Source: an uncultured Rikenellaceae bacterium (GTDB taxonomy: Bacteria; Bacteroidota; Bacteroidia; Bacteroidales; Rikenellaceae). Taken from it: a stretch of 64,000 nt of DNA. This document shows, piece after piece, positions 8,340-18,748 of the stretch; positions within the stretch are counted from its first letter, which is position 1; each line of letters begins with the position of its first letter. The notes beneath the pieces were generated by a model. That model ran no database searches, was not told the origin of the DNA, and was given only the letters and a program-made list of their open reading frames with translations. The DNA lies in the NCBI GenBank assembly GCA_944325305.1, contig CALUZO010000001.1, forward strand, positions 1-64,000, in the 5' to 3' direction. Position numbers and translations under genes: made by a program.

Positions 8340-10556
8340 CTACTTCTTCCATTTGAGGCGCAGGCTGTTGGTAACAACACTCACACTGCTCAGAGCCATA
8401 GCTGCCCCGGCAATCATGGGATTCAGCAGGAATCCGTTCAGGGGATATAGCACACCCGCCGCTATCGGGACCCCTATGATATTGTATATGAATGCCCAGA
8501 AAAGGTTCTGACGTATGGTTCTGACAGTCTGACGGGATAGTTTTATCGCCTCGGGGACCTTCATCAGATCCGACGATATAATCGTCATCTTTGCGGCTTC
8601 AATGGCAATGTCGCTGCCTTTGCCCATTGCGATTCCCAGATCGGCCTGAGCGAGGGCCGCACTGTCGTTTATTCCGTCGCCGACCATAGCCACTATTCTG
8701 CCCTCGCCCTGCAAACGCTTTATGAAGGCATGTTTGTCGACCGGAAGAACTCCAGACCTGTAATTGCTGATCCCTGCTTGTGCGGCTATGTATCTCGCCG
8801 AGGCTTCGGAATCGCCCGTCAGCATCCACACCTCGATTCCGGAAGATTTCAATTCCGAAACGGCCTCAAGCGAGGTATCTTTCAATCTGTCGGCAAGTGC
8901 GATAGCCGCAAGGGCTCTGGTATTGTCTGCAAACCATACGAGTGTTTTGGATTCGGCCTCACGTTCGCGGGCAAACCTCGCAAGTGTTGGATCCACAACT
9001 ATCCCGTTATCATCCAGCAATCTACGGTTCCCGGCGTAATAGATTCTCCCACCGGCCTCACCGCGCACACCACGGCCCGGGATATTCTCGAAGTTCACCA
9101 CAGCCACATTGCGCACATTGCTGAGAAAATCCGACACCGCTTCGGCCAGAGGATGATCCGACATTTTCTCCATTGTCGCCAGCACATCCTTGTGACTGTC
9201 GTCGCTGGTGTACCACAATGCATCGGTCACCTGCGGACGTCCTTCGGTAATGGTACCTGTCTTGTCGAAAATTATCGTATCTACTTTTCTCGCGATCTCG
9301 AGGCTTTCGGCGTCGCGTATGAGTATTCCTTTCTCGGCACCCTTGCCTATTCCGACCATTATGGCTGTCGGCGTGGCAAGTCCCAACGCACACGGACACG
9401 CTATCACGAGTACGGTAACAAGTGCCAAAAGGCCATGCGTAAATCCCTCTCCCGGGTCGAACGCTATCCACAAAAAGAATGACAGCACCGCTATCCCCAT
9501 TATGACCGGGACAAACACGGATGCTATCCTGTCGACGAGCTTCTGCACCGGAGCTTTACTCACCTGCGCCTCCCCGACCATCTGTATTATCTGTGACAGC
9601 AAAGTCTCGCTCCCCACCTTCTGGGCGCGGTACACGAAGCTACCCTTCTGATTCACGGTGCCGGCGAAAACATCCTTGCCGGCATCCTTCAACACCGGTT
9701 CTGGCTCTCCGCTGAGCATACTCTCGTCCACATACGAGGTTCCTTCGACCACATGACCGTCGACAGCGATCTTTTCGCCCGGACGGGCCAGAAGAAGATC
9801 CCCAACTTTAACCGATCGTATGGACACCTCTGTCATCTTCCCGTCTGGCAGCACCACCGATACCGTCTTGGGTCGCAAACCTATGAGTTTTCGTATGGCT
9901 GATGATGTGTTACCCTTGGCTTTCTCCTCCAGAAAACGCCCCAGAAGAATAAATGTTATTACTACTGCCGACGCTTCGAAATAGACGTGCGGCTCGACAC
10001 CGCGGTCAAGCCAGAACCGGGGACAGAGCATGTTGAACACACTGAAAACATAGGCAATTCCGGTACTTAGGGCCACGAGTGTATCCATGTTAACCGCCCT
10101 GTGTCTCGCCTGCTTCCACGCGTTAATATAAAAATCACGACCGAGCCAGAAGACAACAGGCGTCGCAAGTGCCCACATTATCCAGTCAGCGTATGGCACA
10201 TCCATGAAGAACATGGCAAACACGACCAAAGGCACAGCGAAAACAACTGCCCATAATGTCCGTGATTTCAATTCCCTGAGACGGGCCGAATGCAGTCCGT
10301 CAGCTATCTCGTATAGATCGGATTCATCCTCGTCCTCATCAGCCAACAACTCGAACCCGAGGCCGTCGACAGTTTTCTTCATGTCGCCCATGCCTGTTTT
10401 GGCTGGATCGTATTCAACTGTGAGGCTTGCTGTAGCAAGATTGACTGTCGCCGAAGAAACGCCCTTCATCGCACCCACTTTATCTTCGATCCTCGCCGCA
10501 CACGAAGCGCAATGCATCCCGGAAACAGGAAACGTCTTTTTTATATTCTTTGCCAT
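8340..10556 (-). CDS. copA: copper-exporting P-type ATPase
   Basis: 738 aa from the ATG at 10554-10556; the open frame runs 62 codons further upstream but that part looks non-coding, while the chosen start leads directly into the metal-binding domain. Residues 13-19 read GMHCASC (heavy-metal-associated domain). The membrane part contains the CPC metal-site motif in the transport helix ([13 protein letters not shown]). The phosphorylation motif is DKTGTITEG, followed by an HP dipeptide (SDHPLAEA) and the [10 protein letters not shown] hinge. CPC with one GMxCxxC domain fits Cu(I) export from the cytoplasm (P1B-1). It stands alone, with no CopZ-like or CsoR-like gene adjacent. Substrate is inferred from motifs. 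Confidence 0.93.
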   Translation of the reverse strand: MAKNIKKTFPVSGMHCASCAARIEDKVGAMKGVSSATVNLATASLTVEYDPAKTGMGDMKKTVDGLGFELLADEDEDESDLYEIADGLHSARLRELKSRTLWAVVFAVPLVVFAMFFMDVPYADWIMWALATPVVFWLGRDFYINAWKQARHRAVNMDTLVALSTGIAYVFSVFNMLCPRFWLDRGVEPHVYFEASAVVITFILLGRFLEEKAKGNTSSAIRKLIGLRPKTVSVVLPDGKMTEVSIRSVKVGDLLLARPGEKIAVDGHVVEGTSYVDESMLSGEPEPVLKDAGKDVFAGTVNQKGSFVYRAQKVGSETLLSQIIQMVGEAQVSKAPVQKLVDRIASVFVPVIMGIAVLSFFLWIAFDPGEGFTHGLLALVTVLVIACPCALGLATPTAIMVGIGKGAEKGILIRDAESLEIARKVDTIIFDKTGTITEGRPQVTDALWYTSDDSHKDVLATMEKMSDHPLAEAVSDFLSNVRNVAVVNFENIPGRGVRGEAGGRIYYAGNRRLLDDNGIVVDPTLARFAREREAESKTLVWFADNTRALAAIALADRLKDTSLEAVSELKSSGIEVWMLTGDSEASARYIAAQAGISNYRSGVLPVDKHAFIKRLQGEGRIVAMVGDGINDSAALAQADLGIAMGKGSDIAIEAAKMTIISSDLMKVPEAIKLSRQTVRTIRQNLFWAFIYNIIGVPIAAGVLYPLNGFLLNPMIAGAAMALSSVSVVTNSLRLKWKK

Positions 10557-11110
10557 ATATAAACAATTTGAAATTACACTATATCTGTCTTCGGATACGG
10601 CGCATCCATCCGCAGCTGAATTCTCCGGTAGATACTCATGCAAGACAGACGGTCGAAACATCCGTATAGAGCATACCGCGACAACCTTTCCGGAGTCGCC
10701 AAAATGCAAATGACAAAGGCTCTTGCAAACGGATATCGCCAAAAAACGCCTGCATAAAAATTATCTCAACCCATTTCAGTATATGCAACGACGTCAATCC
10801 TTGTTCACCCTCTGACACCGACATGAGCTGCGACATTCCGACTAAACGCTCATTACACGGCAGGCAACTCCCAGAATCTCAAATAACACCCGTCATAAAA
10901 CCATCGGCACCAATACGACGCCTTTACCAATATTCTGCCCGGCTCAGCATGCATCGAAACGAAAGCCACGTAACTGAAAGATCATTGTCATAATACAGCC
11001 ACTTTCCACCTCTCACCTCCACCAATTTACATATCGGTCAGTCTTACGACTTTCATTACATCTTTTTATCTTTGTAAAGATATGCAAAATTAAACAAGGT
11101 TGTACATACA
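10557..11110. other. 554-bp intergenic region between divergent genes
   Basis: Lies between the start of copA and the YjbR-like gene. An open frame continues upstream of the copA start without family features. TATCTTTG at 11067-11074 is an exact -7 match for the rightward gene, but there is no clear -33 element at the right distance. A copper-responsive operator could be expected here; I could not recognise one. Confidence 0.4.
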
Positions 11111-11485
11111 ATGAACATAGAAGAATTCCGCGAACACTGTCTTTCGGTAAAAGGAGCTACCGAAAGCCTGCCGTTTATCGGACATAACACCCTAGTAATG
11201 AAAATAATGAACAAGATGTTCGCATTCATACCGCTCGAACCTCGCGACGGACGGTTTATCGCCAACCTCAAGTGCGACCCGGAAATGTCGGTCGAACTTC
11301 GCGAAAAATATTCCGGCATCGGCCCCGGACATAACCCATCGACTCTGTTATGGAACGGCGTGAATATCGACAGCGACGTCCCCGACACACTCATTGTCGA
11401 ACTCATACGCCACTCCGCGGAAGAGGTAATCAAAAATCTTCCGAAAAATAAACGTGACGAGTATTACAGAACTTTCGTGAAATAA
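11111..11485 (+). CDS. MmcQ/YjbR-family protein
   Basis: 124 aa covering the whole MmcQ/YjbR domain, with the family pattern visible: TESLPFIGHNTLVMKIMNKM at the N-terminal part, FIANLKCDP in the middle, and GPGHNPSTLLWNGVNID before the C-terminal helix. The fold is a CyaY-like alpha/beta domain proposed to bind DNA; its biochemical role is not established. First gene of a tight cluster (next start 23 bp after its stop, then a 4-bp overlap), so probably cotranscribed with the DUF6132 and thioredoxin genes. Confidence 0.9.
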   Translation: MNIEEFREHCLSVKGATESLPFIGHNTLVMKIMNKMFAFIPLEPRDGRFIANLKCDPEMSVELREKYSGIGPGHNPSTLLWNGVNIDSDVPDTLIVELIRHSAEEVIKNLPKNKRDEYYRTFVK

Positions 11486-11507
11486 TCTTTACATTTACGC
11501 GTTCAAT

Positions 11508-11732
11508 ATGAGAGGTGACGACAGAATGACAAGTTTTATAAAACGACATCTGCTTACTCTGACAGGTATTCTCGCAGGAGCAACAGCGGGATTCTTCTAC
11601 TGGCGTTTCGTAGGGTGCGTTTCCGGAGCGTGTCCAATAACATCTTCACCGGTATTGAGCGTCATCTGGGGCGCATTGATAATAGGTCTATTATTCAACA
11701 TTTTCGAACATAACAAAACAAAAAAACAATGA
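11508..11732 (+). CDS. small DUF6132-type membrane protein
   Basis: 74 aa with two hydrophobic segments (about residues 14-30 and 46-63) separated by a loop containing CVSGACPITSSP, as in the small Bacteroidetes family DUF6132. The function is unknown. The two cysteines in the loop and the overlap with a thioredoxin-like gene suggest a link to redox chemistry at the membrane, but this is inference. A second in-frame ATG at 11526 is an alternative start. The stop overlaps the next start (ATGA at 11729). Confidence 0.75.
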   Translation: MRGDDRMTSFIKRHLLTLTGILAGATAGFFYWRFVGCVSGACPITSSPVLSVIWGALIIGLLFNIFEHNKTKKQ

Positions 11733-12196
11733 AAAGAATTCTCGTACCGATGCTGGCAGCATTGTTCGTTGCGGTATCATGCAACGGACAACCCAAGAAA
11801 GAGACGGACAACAAAGGCACCACCATACATCTCACGAAAGAAGATTTTACCAAAAAGGTTTTCGATCTCGAGACCGACAGCAATGAGTTGAAATACCTCG
11901 GCGACAAACCGGCAATCATCGATTTTTACGCCGACTGGTGCCCGCCATGCAAGGCGATCGCACCCATAATGGAAGAGCTCGCCGCAGAGTATAAAGACAA
12001 AATATACGTATACAAAGTCAATGTGGATGAGGAAAGCGCCATCAGCGCAGCATTCAATATCCAGTCCATTCCCACCCTCATGTTCATTCCGCTGAAAGGG
12101 AAGCCTCAAGTCGCTACCGGCGCCATGCCGAAAAAGGAATTCGTTAAGATTATCGAATCCGTCCTGAATGTTAAACCGGCGAGCGACAAGCAATAA
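11729..12196 (+). CDS. thioredoxin-family lipoprotein
   Basis: 155 aa with a lipoprotein signal peptide: a hydrophobic N-terminus ending LFVAVSC, with Cys about residue 18 as the lipid anchor. A full thioredoxin fold follows, with active site DWCPPCKA and the cis-proline region QSIPTLMFIP. CPPC at the active site is typical of membrane-anchored thioredoxins in Bacteroidetes that act on the periplasmic side. It probably reduces or isomerises disulphides of exported proteins; the partner is unknown. It shares an operon with the DUF6132 protein, whose loop has two cysteines. A strong bidirectional terminator follows at 12243-12295. Confidence 0.92.
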   Translation: MKRILVPMLAALFVAVSCNGQPKKETDNKGTTIHLTKEDFTKKVFDLETDSNELKYLGDKPAIIDFYADWCPPCKAIAPIMEELAAEYKDKIYVYKVNVDEESAISAAFNIQSIPTLMFIPLKGKPQVATGAMPKKEFVKIIESVLNVKPASDKQ

Positions 12197-12242
12197 GCCA
12201 TACGGCATCGCAAAAAGACAATACTCGGACATACTGACCGAT

Positions 12243-12295
12243 AAAACAATCCGTCCTCACACGGTCGATTTTGCAGTGTGAGGACGGATTGTTTT
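12243..12295. terminator. bidirectional terminator between thioredoxin and cysK
   Basis: A perfect 20-bp stem (12243-12262 with 12276-12295) and a 13-base loop, beginning AAAA and ending TTTT, so it can terminate transcription from both sides. It stands between two convergent genes. Confidence 0.9.
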
Positions 12296-12347
12296 GGATG
12301 AAGTCCGAGGCTTCCGTCTAAACCGACTCAGCTTCAATCTGTAACCT

Positions 12348-13295
12348 CTAAAGCGGATAACCGTCGAAATCGTACAATACGGTAGAGAGATAACGCTCGC
12401 CACTGTCAGGAAGAATGACTACAATATTCTTATCCTTGTTCTCCGGCCTCAAGGCGAGTTGCAAAGCCGCATAACCCGCTGCACCCGACGATATCCCCAC
12501 AAGCAGCCCTTCGTCTTTTGCAATCTCGCGACTTGTGCGTATTGCATCGTCGCCGTCAATCCGCATGATCTGATCGACTACCATAGGATCATAAGTTTCA
12601 GGTATGAATCCGGCACCTATACCCTGTATTTTATGCGGACCGGCTTCTCCTCCGGAAAGTACCGGCGAATCGAGAGGTTCGACGGCAACCACCTTTACGA
12701 GCGGATTCAATTCTTTAAGCCTTTTACCGGTACCGCTCAGCGTCCCTCCGGTACCTACTCCAGCCACCAATATATCCACCTTCCCATCCGTATCGTGCCA
12801 TATCTCTTCTGCTGTCGTACGCATATGGACCGCAGGATTTGCTGCATTGGCGAACTGATTGAGCGTAACCGCACCAGGTATTTCATTTCTCAGACGATCG
12901 GCGGCAGCAATGGCTCCTTTCATTCCTTCCATGCCTGGAGTCAGTTCCAACTCGGCTCCCAAAGCCTTCAGAAGGTTGCGACGCTCGAGACTCATGGTCT
13001 CAGGCATAGTAAGTATCAATCTATAACCTTTGATGGCAGAAACGAACGCAAGTCCTACTCCCGTATTACCGCTTGTCGGTTCGACTATGGCGGCACCCGG
13101 CTTGAGCAAACCTTTGCGCTCTGCATCTTCGATCATTGCCAATGCGATACGGTCTTTGACGCTGCCCAGCGGATTGAAATATTCCAACTTGGCGATAATT
13201 TTAGCGCCAGCCAGGTGGCGTTTGCCGAACGCCGAAAGTTCCATCAGCGGCGTATTTCCAACCAATTCGGTCAGGTTCTGTGCAATCTTTGCCAT
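12348..13295 (-). CDS. cysK: cysteine synthase A (O-acetylserine sulfhydrylase)
   Basis: 315 aa, full length for CysK. It makes L-cysteine from O-acetylserine and sulfide in the cytoplasm with pyridoxal phosphate. Visible motifs: NTPLMEL at the start, the PLP lysine in [11 protein letters not shown], the substrate loop [10 protein letters not shown], the phosphate-binding glycines in [12 protein letters not shown], and [10 protein letters not shown] near the C-terminus. These fit CysK rather than CysM or cystathionine synthase. It is a single gene with its own promoter (13345-13374) and a shared terminator downstream. Confidence 0.96.
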   Translation of the reverse strand: MAKIAQNLTELVGNTPLMELSAFGKRHLAGAKIIAKLEYFNPLGSVKDRIALAMIEDAERKGLLKPGAAIVEPTSGNTGVGLAFVSAIKGYRLILTMPETMSLERRNLLKALGAELELTPGMEGMKGAIAAADRLRNEIPGAVTLNQFANAANPAVHMRTTAEEIWHDTDGKVDILVAGVGTGGTLSGTGKRLKELNPLVKVVAVEPLDSPVLSGGEAGPHKIQGIGAGFIPETYDPMVVDQIMRIDGDDAIRTSREIAKDEGLLVGISSGAAGYAALQLALRPENKDKNIVVILPDSGERYLSTVLYDFDGYPL

Positions 13296-13344
13296 GATTA
13301 TATATTTTTTTTAATAAGCATTGCCGACATGAATCAGACATATG

Positions 13345-13374
13345 CAAATATACAATGAAAAGGTGAAAGTCAAA
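13345..13374 (-). promoter_or_regulatory. promoter of cysK
   Basis: On the minus strand TTTG (13371-13374), 18 bases, then TATATTTG (13345-13352): a full match to the Bacteroidetes -33/-7 pattern, about 50 bases before the cysK start. Confidence 0.65.
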
Positions 13375-13785
13375 TGTCTGAAAACACGTATTCCCCCCTG
13401 CATCAATCCCTAATGACCACCATTCGCAACAAATATTTTCAAGACTCGGATTTGATTCCCGAAACATTCCAGAGCATTGCCGCAACCTGTAGAGAAGATA
13501 TCCGCTGAGCGAATATTTCCAACACACCTCGGTCAATCCCGGCAGCGGAATATCGAGCGAAATGGCTCACTCCGACACAGTTCGCAGATATCAGACGTCA
13601 AGCTACAGACATCCTGGCAATATCGGGACACCTGCACACACGGGGTTGCCACACTCCGCAGACAACCAAGAGATGTAGGTGCAAACCGGAAGACCATTCC
13701 CAATATTTATTACCCGCATATCGACCTCTGAGAAACCTGATACACTGTCCTCATTACATTACAGATTCATAAAGCCCACAAAAAA
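13375..13785. other. intergenic region, no supported gene
   Basis: About 400 bp between the cysK promoter and the terminator of the glycosidase gene. Short open frames here resemble nothing known. I see no repeat or RNA gene. Confidence 0.4.
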
Positions 13786-13811
13786 CATACCCGGCTTTCA
13801 TGCCGGGTATG
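13786..13811 (-). terminator. rho-independent terminator of the lipoprotein operon
   Basis: A 10-bp GC-rich stem (13786-13795 with 13802-13811) and a 6-base loop. Read on the minus strand the stem is followed by six Ts. It lies 22 bp after the stop of the GH2 gene. Confidence 0.85.
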
Positions 13812-13833
13812 AATGATTCGCAAAAATACGATC

Positions 13834-16149
13834 TTAGTCTATCACATAAAAACCGAGGTCTATGTACTGGCCGCCGGTGGTCTGCCTGCAACTTACGGCG
13901 ATTACATTAGGCTGACCGGGTTTTATAGTGGCCAGGGCTTCTTCGCTGATGTCGCTGAGGATATAGTTCGTAACAAAACCCTCGAAAGATGCTGCCTTCA
14001 CGCCGTTTATATAGACTTCTGCATCTTCGTCATGGAAGATATACAACTTCAGGTTACGAATATCATCTTCGCTCAATCCATTGAAATCGACCGTACGGCG
14101 CAGGTAGATGTATGGCGTGTTCCATTCTGTCTTGATAGTACCCACTTCGCGACCGAAGCCGGCCGGTCCCGTCTTCCATGCCGAAGCATCGAACGATGGA
14201 TTCATCCAATCGGTAGCCGCTATAGGCTGATCGGCCATCATGTATTGCCAGGTTATGGGCTGGTCAGATTTCTTGGCTGTCTCGACAATCGGTCTCGGCA
14301 ACTTGGATCCATAAAGTTTTTTAGCCTCTTCGGCCATACGTTTGACATTTTCCTCTCCTGCCTTGTTAACCTTGCGGTCATATGTGAGCAATCCGTTCTC
14401 TTCGTCCTCCACGTCGGTGATCTGCGTATATATAGCCCCGGCAAGGCCATCTCTGCGCATTATATTTATACTACGGAGGAAACTTATGTAGCGGTCGGCA
14501 AGTTCGTCGGGAGACTGTACTTCCGTGTACTGCATGTTGCTGCCGCCTATCCATCTGTGGTCCGGAATACGAAGAGTTATACCGCCATATTCGCCGCATA
14601 CCGATGCCCTTTTGTTTACCGGATTAGGATTCATGTTTGGAGCAGGGTAAGAGTGTGTATCCTTGATGTCACCGTATTCCGTATCGTGCCATCCGCTGGC
14701 AACGCTGACAAGACGTGTATCGTCATGCGAACGTGCTATGTCCACCCCTTTACGCGAGGTTTCGGCATCGGGTTGTCCCCAACCTTCGTTATAGACCACC
14801 CACATGATAATGGACGGAAAATGTTTGAGCGATTCTATCATACGGCCGAGCTCATCGTGATAGTTATCGCGAATGTCTATATCCGAATTCAACAGTTTGC
14901 CATTCTCTCCGAAACCGTTGCAAGGCATATCCTGCCATACCAGTATTCCCATTTTGTCGCAATGGTAGTACCAACGGGCAGGTTCGACCTTGATATGCTT
15001 GCGCGAAGTGTTCATGCCGTACTCCTTGATCTTTTCGAGGTCGAAACGGAGTGCCTCATCCGTGGGAGCGGTATAGATACCGTCGGGCCAGAATCCCTGG
15101 TCGAGCGGACCGAAACTGAAACAATACTCGTTGTTGAGCATTAATGCCGGATGTCCGTTGAATTCGCCGAGGCTGATCTTGCGCATACCGAAATAGCTCG
15201 ACACCTTGTCAACTACCTTTCCGTCCTGTACGAGTTCGATATCTATATCGTAAAGGAACGGTGAATCGGGACTCCACAATTTGGCATCCTTCAGAGTGTT
15301 CACAACATCGACATTGGGCATCATTCCCTCCATACTCAGCACCTCTTGGCCGTCGGCATAAACCTTGCCGTTGACTCTCATATCTGCCGGAGCGTTCGGC
15401 ACGATCGCCTTCAGGCTGAACTTTTCATTATCGATATCGGGAACTATCTCGACCTTCTCGATATGCACTTCGGGTACGGGTTCGATCCACACGGTCTGCC
15501 AAATACCCGTCGTAGGAGTGTACCAGATTACCTTTTCATTGATCTTCTGTTTGCCGTGCGGATAACCGCCGAACTCCTGAAAGTCCTGCACGAACACCTG
15601 TATGTTCTGTTTGGCGCGTCCGGGTTTGAGTGCAGACGTAATATCGAAATAGAACGGATCGAATCCACCGGTGTGCGATCCGACCTTAGTTCCGTTGACA
15701 TATACCTCGCATTTCCAGTCCACTGCGCCGAAATGCAGGAGTATCCGCTGACCGTCCATGCTCTTCGGGATCACGATATCGCGATTGTAGGCGAACACCT
15801 TGCCGCGGTTACCCATGAAATCGGTATCCATGATACCCGAAATGGCCGATTCCATAGGGAACGGAACAAGGATCTTCTTGTCGAACGTCTGCTGCGGATT
15901 GTATCCGAAGTCGCTCACCTGGCCGAAATCCCAAATCCCGTTAAGGTTCATCCAGTTCTGACGTACCATTTGCGGGCGAGGATACTCCGGCAATACGTTT
16001 TCAGGGTCGATATCCTCCGACCACGGAGTCATGATGCGAGCCTGTTTCATGCTCCATCCATCGGCAGATTTGCTGGCGCAACCGCTCGCCAACGACAACA
16101 TGGCTACGGAAAAGGCAACCGGTAAAATAGTCCTGATAATTTTTTTCAT
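13834..16149 (-). CDS. glycoside hydrolase family 2 lipoprotein
   Basis: 771 aa with a lipoprotein signal peptide ending SLASGC (Cys 24). The domain order is that of GH2: sugar-binding jelly-roll with DWKCEVYVNGTKVG (about 145-157), an Ig-like domain, then the TIM barrel. The catalytic acid/base is in VVYNEGWG (Glu 455) and the nucleophile in VCGEYGG (Glu 520). A C-terminal carbohydrate-binding-like domain follows (about 640-771). GH2 members release beta-galactose, beta-mannose, glucuronate or related sugars; the specificity cannot be read here. It is cell-surface or periplasmic through its lipid anchor. It is the second gene of an operon, 34 bp after the peptidase-like gene, with a clear terminator after it. 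Confidence 0.92.
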   Translation of the reverse strand: MKKIIRTILPVAFSVAMLSLASGCASKSADGWSMKQARIMTPWSEDIDPENVLPEYPRPQMVRQNWMNLNGIWDFGQVSDFGYNPQQTFDKKILVPFPMESAISGIMDTDFMGNRGKVFAYNRDIVIPKSMDGQRILLHFGAVDWKCEVYVNGTKVGSHTGGFDPFYFDITSALKPGRAKQNIQVFVQDFQEFGGYPHGKQKINEKVIWYTPTTGIWQTVWIEPVPEVHIEKVEIVPDIDNEKFSLKAIVPNAPADMRVNGKVYADGQEVLSMEGMMPNVDVVNTLKDAKLWSPDSPFLYDIDIELVQDGKVVDKVSSYFGMRKISLGEFNGHPALMLNNEYCFSFGPLDQGFWPDGIYTAPTDEALRFDLEKIKEYGMNTSRKHIKVEPARWYYHCDKMGILVWQDMPCNGFGENGKLLNSDIDIRDNYHDELGRMIESLKHFPSIIMWVVYNEGWGQPDAETSRKGVDIARSHDDTRLVSVASGWHDTEYGDIKDTHSYPAPNMNPNPVNKRASVCGEYGGITLRIPDHRWIGGSNMQYTEVQSPDELADRYISFLRSINIMRRDGLAGAIYTQITDVEDEENGLLTYDRKVNKAGEENVKRMAEEAKKLYGSKLPRPIVETAKKSDQPITWQYMMADQPIAATDWMNPSFDASAWKTGPAGFGREVGTIKTEWNTPYIYLRRTVDFNGLSEDDIRNLKLYIFHDEDAEVYINGVKAASFEGFVTNYILSDISEEALATIKPGQPNVIAVSCRQTTGGQYIDLGFYVID

Positions 16150-16183
16150 TCGTTCAAGTTTTTATTTATTCAAGATAGTTAGT

Positions 16184-18556
16184 TTATAACGGAATGCTGT
16201 CTGAAGCTGATGTAGTCGAGACGGCAGGCAGAGATTGAGTCGATTCGGCAGAATGGCCATTCAGTTCCGAAGAGTCGGTTTGCGTCACGCCGGCTCCATT
16301 GTCTGGCTGAAGAGTCTGTGTTGCGGTACTTCGATTGGGTTTCCACAGCTCAAGTGCAGGCACGGGGGCCGGCAAGGTATCTACCGGTTGCACCGGCTGG
16401 GGTTCGGCAGACTGCTGTGCTTCAAGTTCGCTTTCCAAATAAAATTCTGGGGCAAGTCCGTTGTATACGAGAAAACGGTTTATGGAGACATCCCTCCCCC
16501 GGAAATTACGGAACAGCACCTCAGCAGGTGCGCTCGAACCTTTGGAGAGTATATCCTCCCGCAAACGGTTCGCCGTCTGCCTGTCGAAAAGGTTGCTCCC
16601 GTCCCTGAAAACACCGAAAATATCGGCTGCCAACATTCCGGTCCATAATATTCCGTAAAAACCGGCGCCGCCGCTTGAACCGAATACCGGTCCGAAATCA
16701 GAGAGCGAATACTGCAGTCCTATATTATTCGGCAGTCCGCGCCTCACGACAAGAAATTCATTCTCGAAGGCCCCTTCACTTCCCATGAGCGAATCGCCCG
16801 CCATGTTCATATGCACATCAATATCCAGATAACTTGAGGCGGCATTTCTTGTAATGTCATACGCACTGTCGTAATTGCGGCTATCATAGATTCTCTTGAG
16901 ATTCGTTTCCGAAAGCTGATTGCCTGTAGCGTAATGCAATGCGTAATTGGCCATCAACTGCGGCTCGAATGCCCAGTATTTCAACAACTCGCCTGTTACG
17001 CCGGCCATATCGGGTTCGAGCCTTTGCAAGCCGGCATAAGGCGTATCGGCAAACATCATCTCGACTGCATTGCCAACCTGCCGGAACATCTCCTTGACAT
17101 CTGCAAACGACAACAGGGCCGCACGATTGCTATCATAAGGTTTGATGAAATTAAAAACAGAACAGGTGACAGGATCCGAATAATCGCCACCGTACGGCCA
17201 TCGTGTCCTCACGCAATGGGTCCATGATCCGCTTCTTTTACCCGGTCTCGAATAATAATCGAAGATCATTATCCCCAAACGGTTATTATCCACATCGAAT
17301 ACCTCATAGGCTTCGCAGTCCGTATTATAAAGATCCGGCTGGATCGGTCGGAATGTCAGGCCAAAGAGACGATTGCATAATTCGAATGCCCCGAGGCGCA
17401 CGTTCACGAGCGGGAAATACGCCTCCAACTGTTCCTGATCCACCGTATTCACACGTTTGCGCAACTGGGTCAGATAAAAATCCCAATCCCATTTCTTTAT
17501 ATTGCCTTTTGCCGAACTCGGTCTGACGGGCTTCATATGCTGCTCGCTCTGCAAGGTCGAGTCTACGGATAATTCCCATATTCCGTCAAGCATACCTGTG
17601 GCCGCTTGCGTATCGCCGGCCATACTGGCACCGGTACGATATGCTGCGTATGTACCGTATCCGAGCAATCCTGCCTTTTCGTTCCTCAGGCGCACTATAT
17701 CCCAAACAAGCCTTGAATTTCCATGGATAGAGTCTCCTGCCCCGACCTTCTCGGATGCATTAATAACCCTTTCCCGAAGTTCCCCGCTGCGGGCCATCGT
17801 AAGAACCTCATGCACAACCTGGTCCTCCATAGTGAAAAGAAAACGTCCCGGTTTACCGGCTTCTTTCGCAAGTTCCGATGCGTAATGACGAAATATGAAT
17901 GGAATGCCATCTATCTCTGAGCTGTCGCCGAATACGACTATCTCGTTACGCGAGTCTGTAAGATTTGTAGCGTATAAAACTTGGTCCGTCACGAGATCTT
18001 CGTTCACTTTCCGCAGAACGGCCTTCTTGACATCATTCAGAGCTGCGCCGCCACGAATAAAACGTCTGTAAGTCAATTCCGTCAATCTCAACTGAAGCGA
18101 GTCCATGTCTGAAGACAACCGCCCGTCGTAAACCGCCCTGACTTTCTCAAAAAGATCTGCATTGTGCAATATGGCATCCTCATGTACCGCCATCTTTACG
18201 CCCATTCGCATATTGAGGCTGTCCATCTTTCCTCCGGCATCTACCCCGCAGGCAAGCGAAAATAATCCCCAAACCAACTGCAGACGTCTGCCAGAGCTAT
18301 CGAGCGGAAGTATCACATTGTCGAAAGAGGGGTTTTCCTTGTTATCAACGATATCCTCTATCTCAGCCGTGTGTAATTTGACAGCATATTCTATCGCAGG
18401 TTCGTAATCCGCAACATTTATCGCGTCGAACGGCGGGAGCCCGAAGTTACCAGACCACTCGTGGATAAGTGGGTTTTCCCGTACCTTTTTATCTGGGTCG
18501 CACGAACATAACAAGACCAAAGTGATGAGAAACCCTAAAGCAAGTGGTTTTTTCAT
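16184..18556 (-). CDS. M3-family peptidase homologue, catalytically dead lipoprotein
   Basis: 790 aa, lipoprotein signal peptide ending LVLLCSC (Cys 19). The body aligns with dipeptidyl carboxypeptidase/oligopeptidase A (M3): ADVKEMFRQVGNAVEMMF sits where active enzymes have the zinc motif HEFGH, and PDMAGVTGELLKYWAFEP sits where they have DFVE(L/F)PSQ...W. Thus His-Glu-x-x-His has become Arg-Gln-x-x-Asn (residues 492-496), and the third ligand Glu is Gly (about 519). The fold around it is well kept and the reading frame is open, so this looks like a maintained pseudoenzyme rather than a decaying gene. The C-terminal 70 residues are a Pro/Ser/Thr-rich tail. It precedes the GH2 gene in the same operon. 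The role is unknown; peptide binding is inference. Confidence 0.85.
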   Translation of the reverse strand: MKKPLALGFLITLVLLCSCDPDKKVRENPLIHEWSGNFGLPPFDAINVADYEPAIEYAVKLHTAEIEDIVDNKENPSFDNVILPLDSSGRRLQLVWGLFSLACGVDAGGKMDSLNMRMGVKMAVHEDAILHNADLFEKVRAVYDGRLSSDMDSLQLRLTELTYRRFIRGGAALNDVKKAVLRKVNEDLVTDQVLYATNLTDSRNEIVVFGDSSEIDGIPFIFRHYASELAKEAGKPGRFLFTMEDQVVHEVLTMARSGELRERVINASEKVGAGDSIHGNSRLVWDIVRLRNEKAGLLGYGTYAAYRTGASMAGDTQAATGMLDGIWELSVDSTLQSEQHMKPVRPSSAKGNIKKWDWDFYLTQLRKRVNTVDQEQLEAYFPLVNVRLGAFELCNRLFGLTFRPIQPDLYNTDCEAYEVFDVDNNRLGIMIFDYYSRPGKRSGSWTHCVRTRWPYGGDYSDPVTCSVFNFIKPYDSNRAALLSFADVKEMFRQVGNAVEMMFADTPYAGLQRLEPDMAGVTGELLKYWAFEPQLMANYALHYATGNQLSETNLKRIYDSRNYDSAYDITRNAASSYLDIDVHMNMAGDSLMGSEGAFENEFLVVRRGLPNNIGLQYSLSDFGPVFGSSGGAGFYGILWTGMLAADIFGVFRDGSNLFDRQTANRLREDILSKGSSAPAEVLFRNFRGRDVSINRFLVYNGLAPEFYLESELEAQQSAEPQPVQPVDTLPAPVPALELWKPNRSTATQTLQPDNGAGVTQTDSSELNGHSAESTQSLPAVSTTSASDSIPL

Positions 18557-18748
18557 ATATTTTTGCGCTATTTTTGTAAGATATACTGACTATCTACGGA
18601 TAGTGCCCGTACAAAATGCAGACAGTTACACTCTGTCCTTTCGCTTGATGCGGGCAAAGGATTGCATAAAGCGGATATGTTCTGTCTGTACCACACGAAT
18701 CCGGGCCACTACATTCGTAATTTAGCAAAGATAATAGTTTTTGACGAT

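Noticed and set aside
13813-15144. 443-codon open frame opposite the GH2 gene
   Set aside because: Shadow of a gene with intact catalytic motifs.
16184-18556. Sequencing error as the reason for the missing HEXXH
   Set aside because: Three ligand positions and the catalytic Glu are changed by separate substitutions in an open frame; one or two errors could not cause this.
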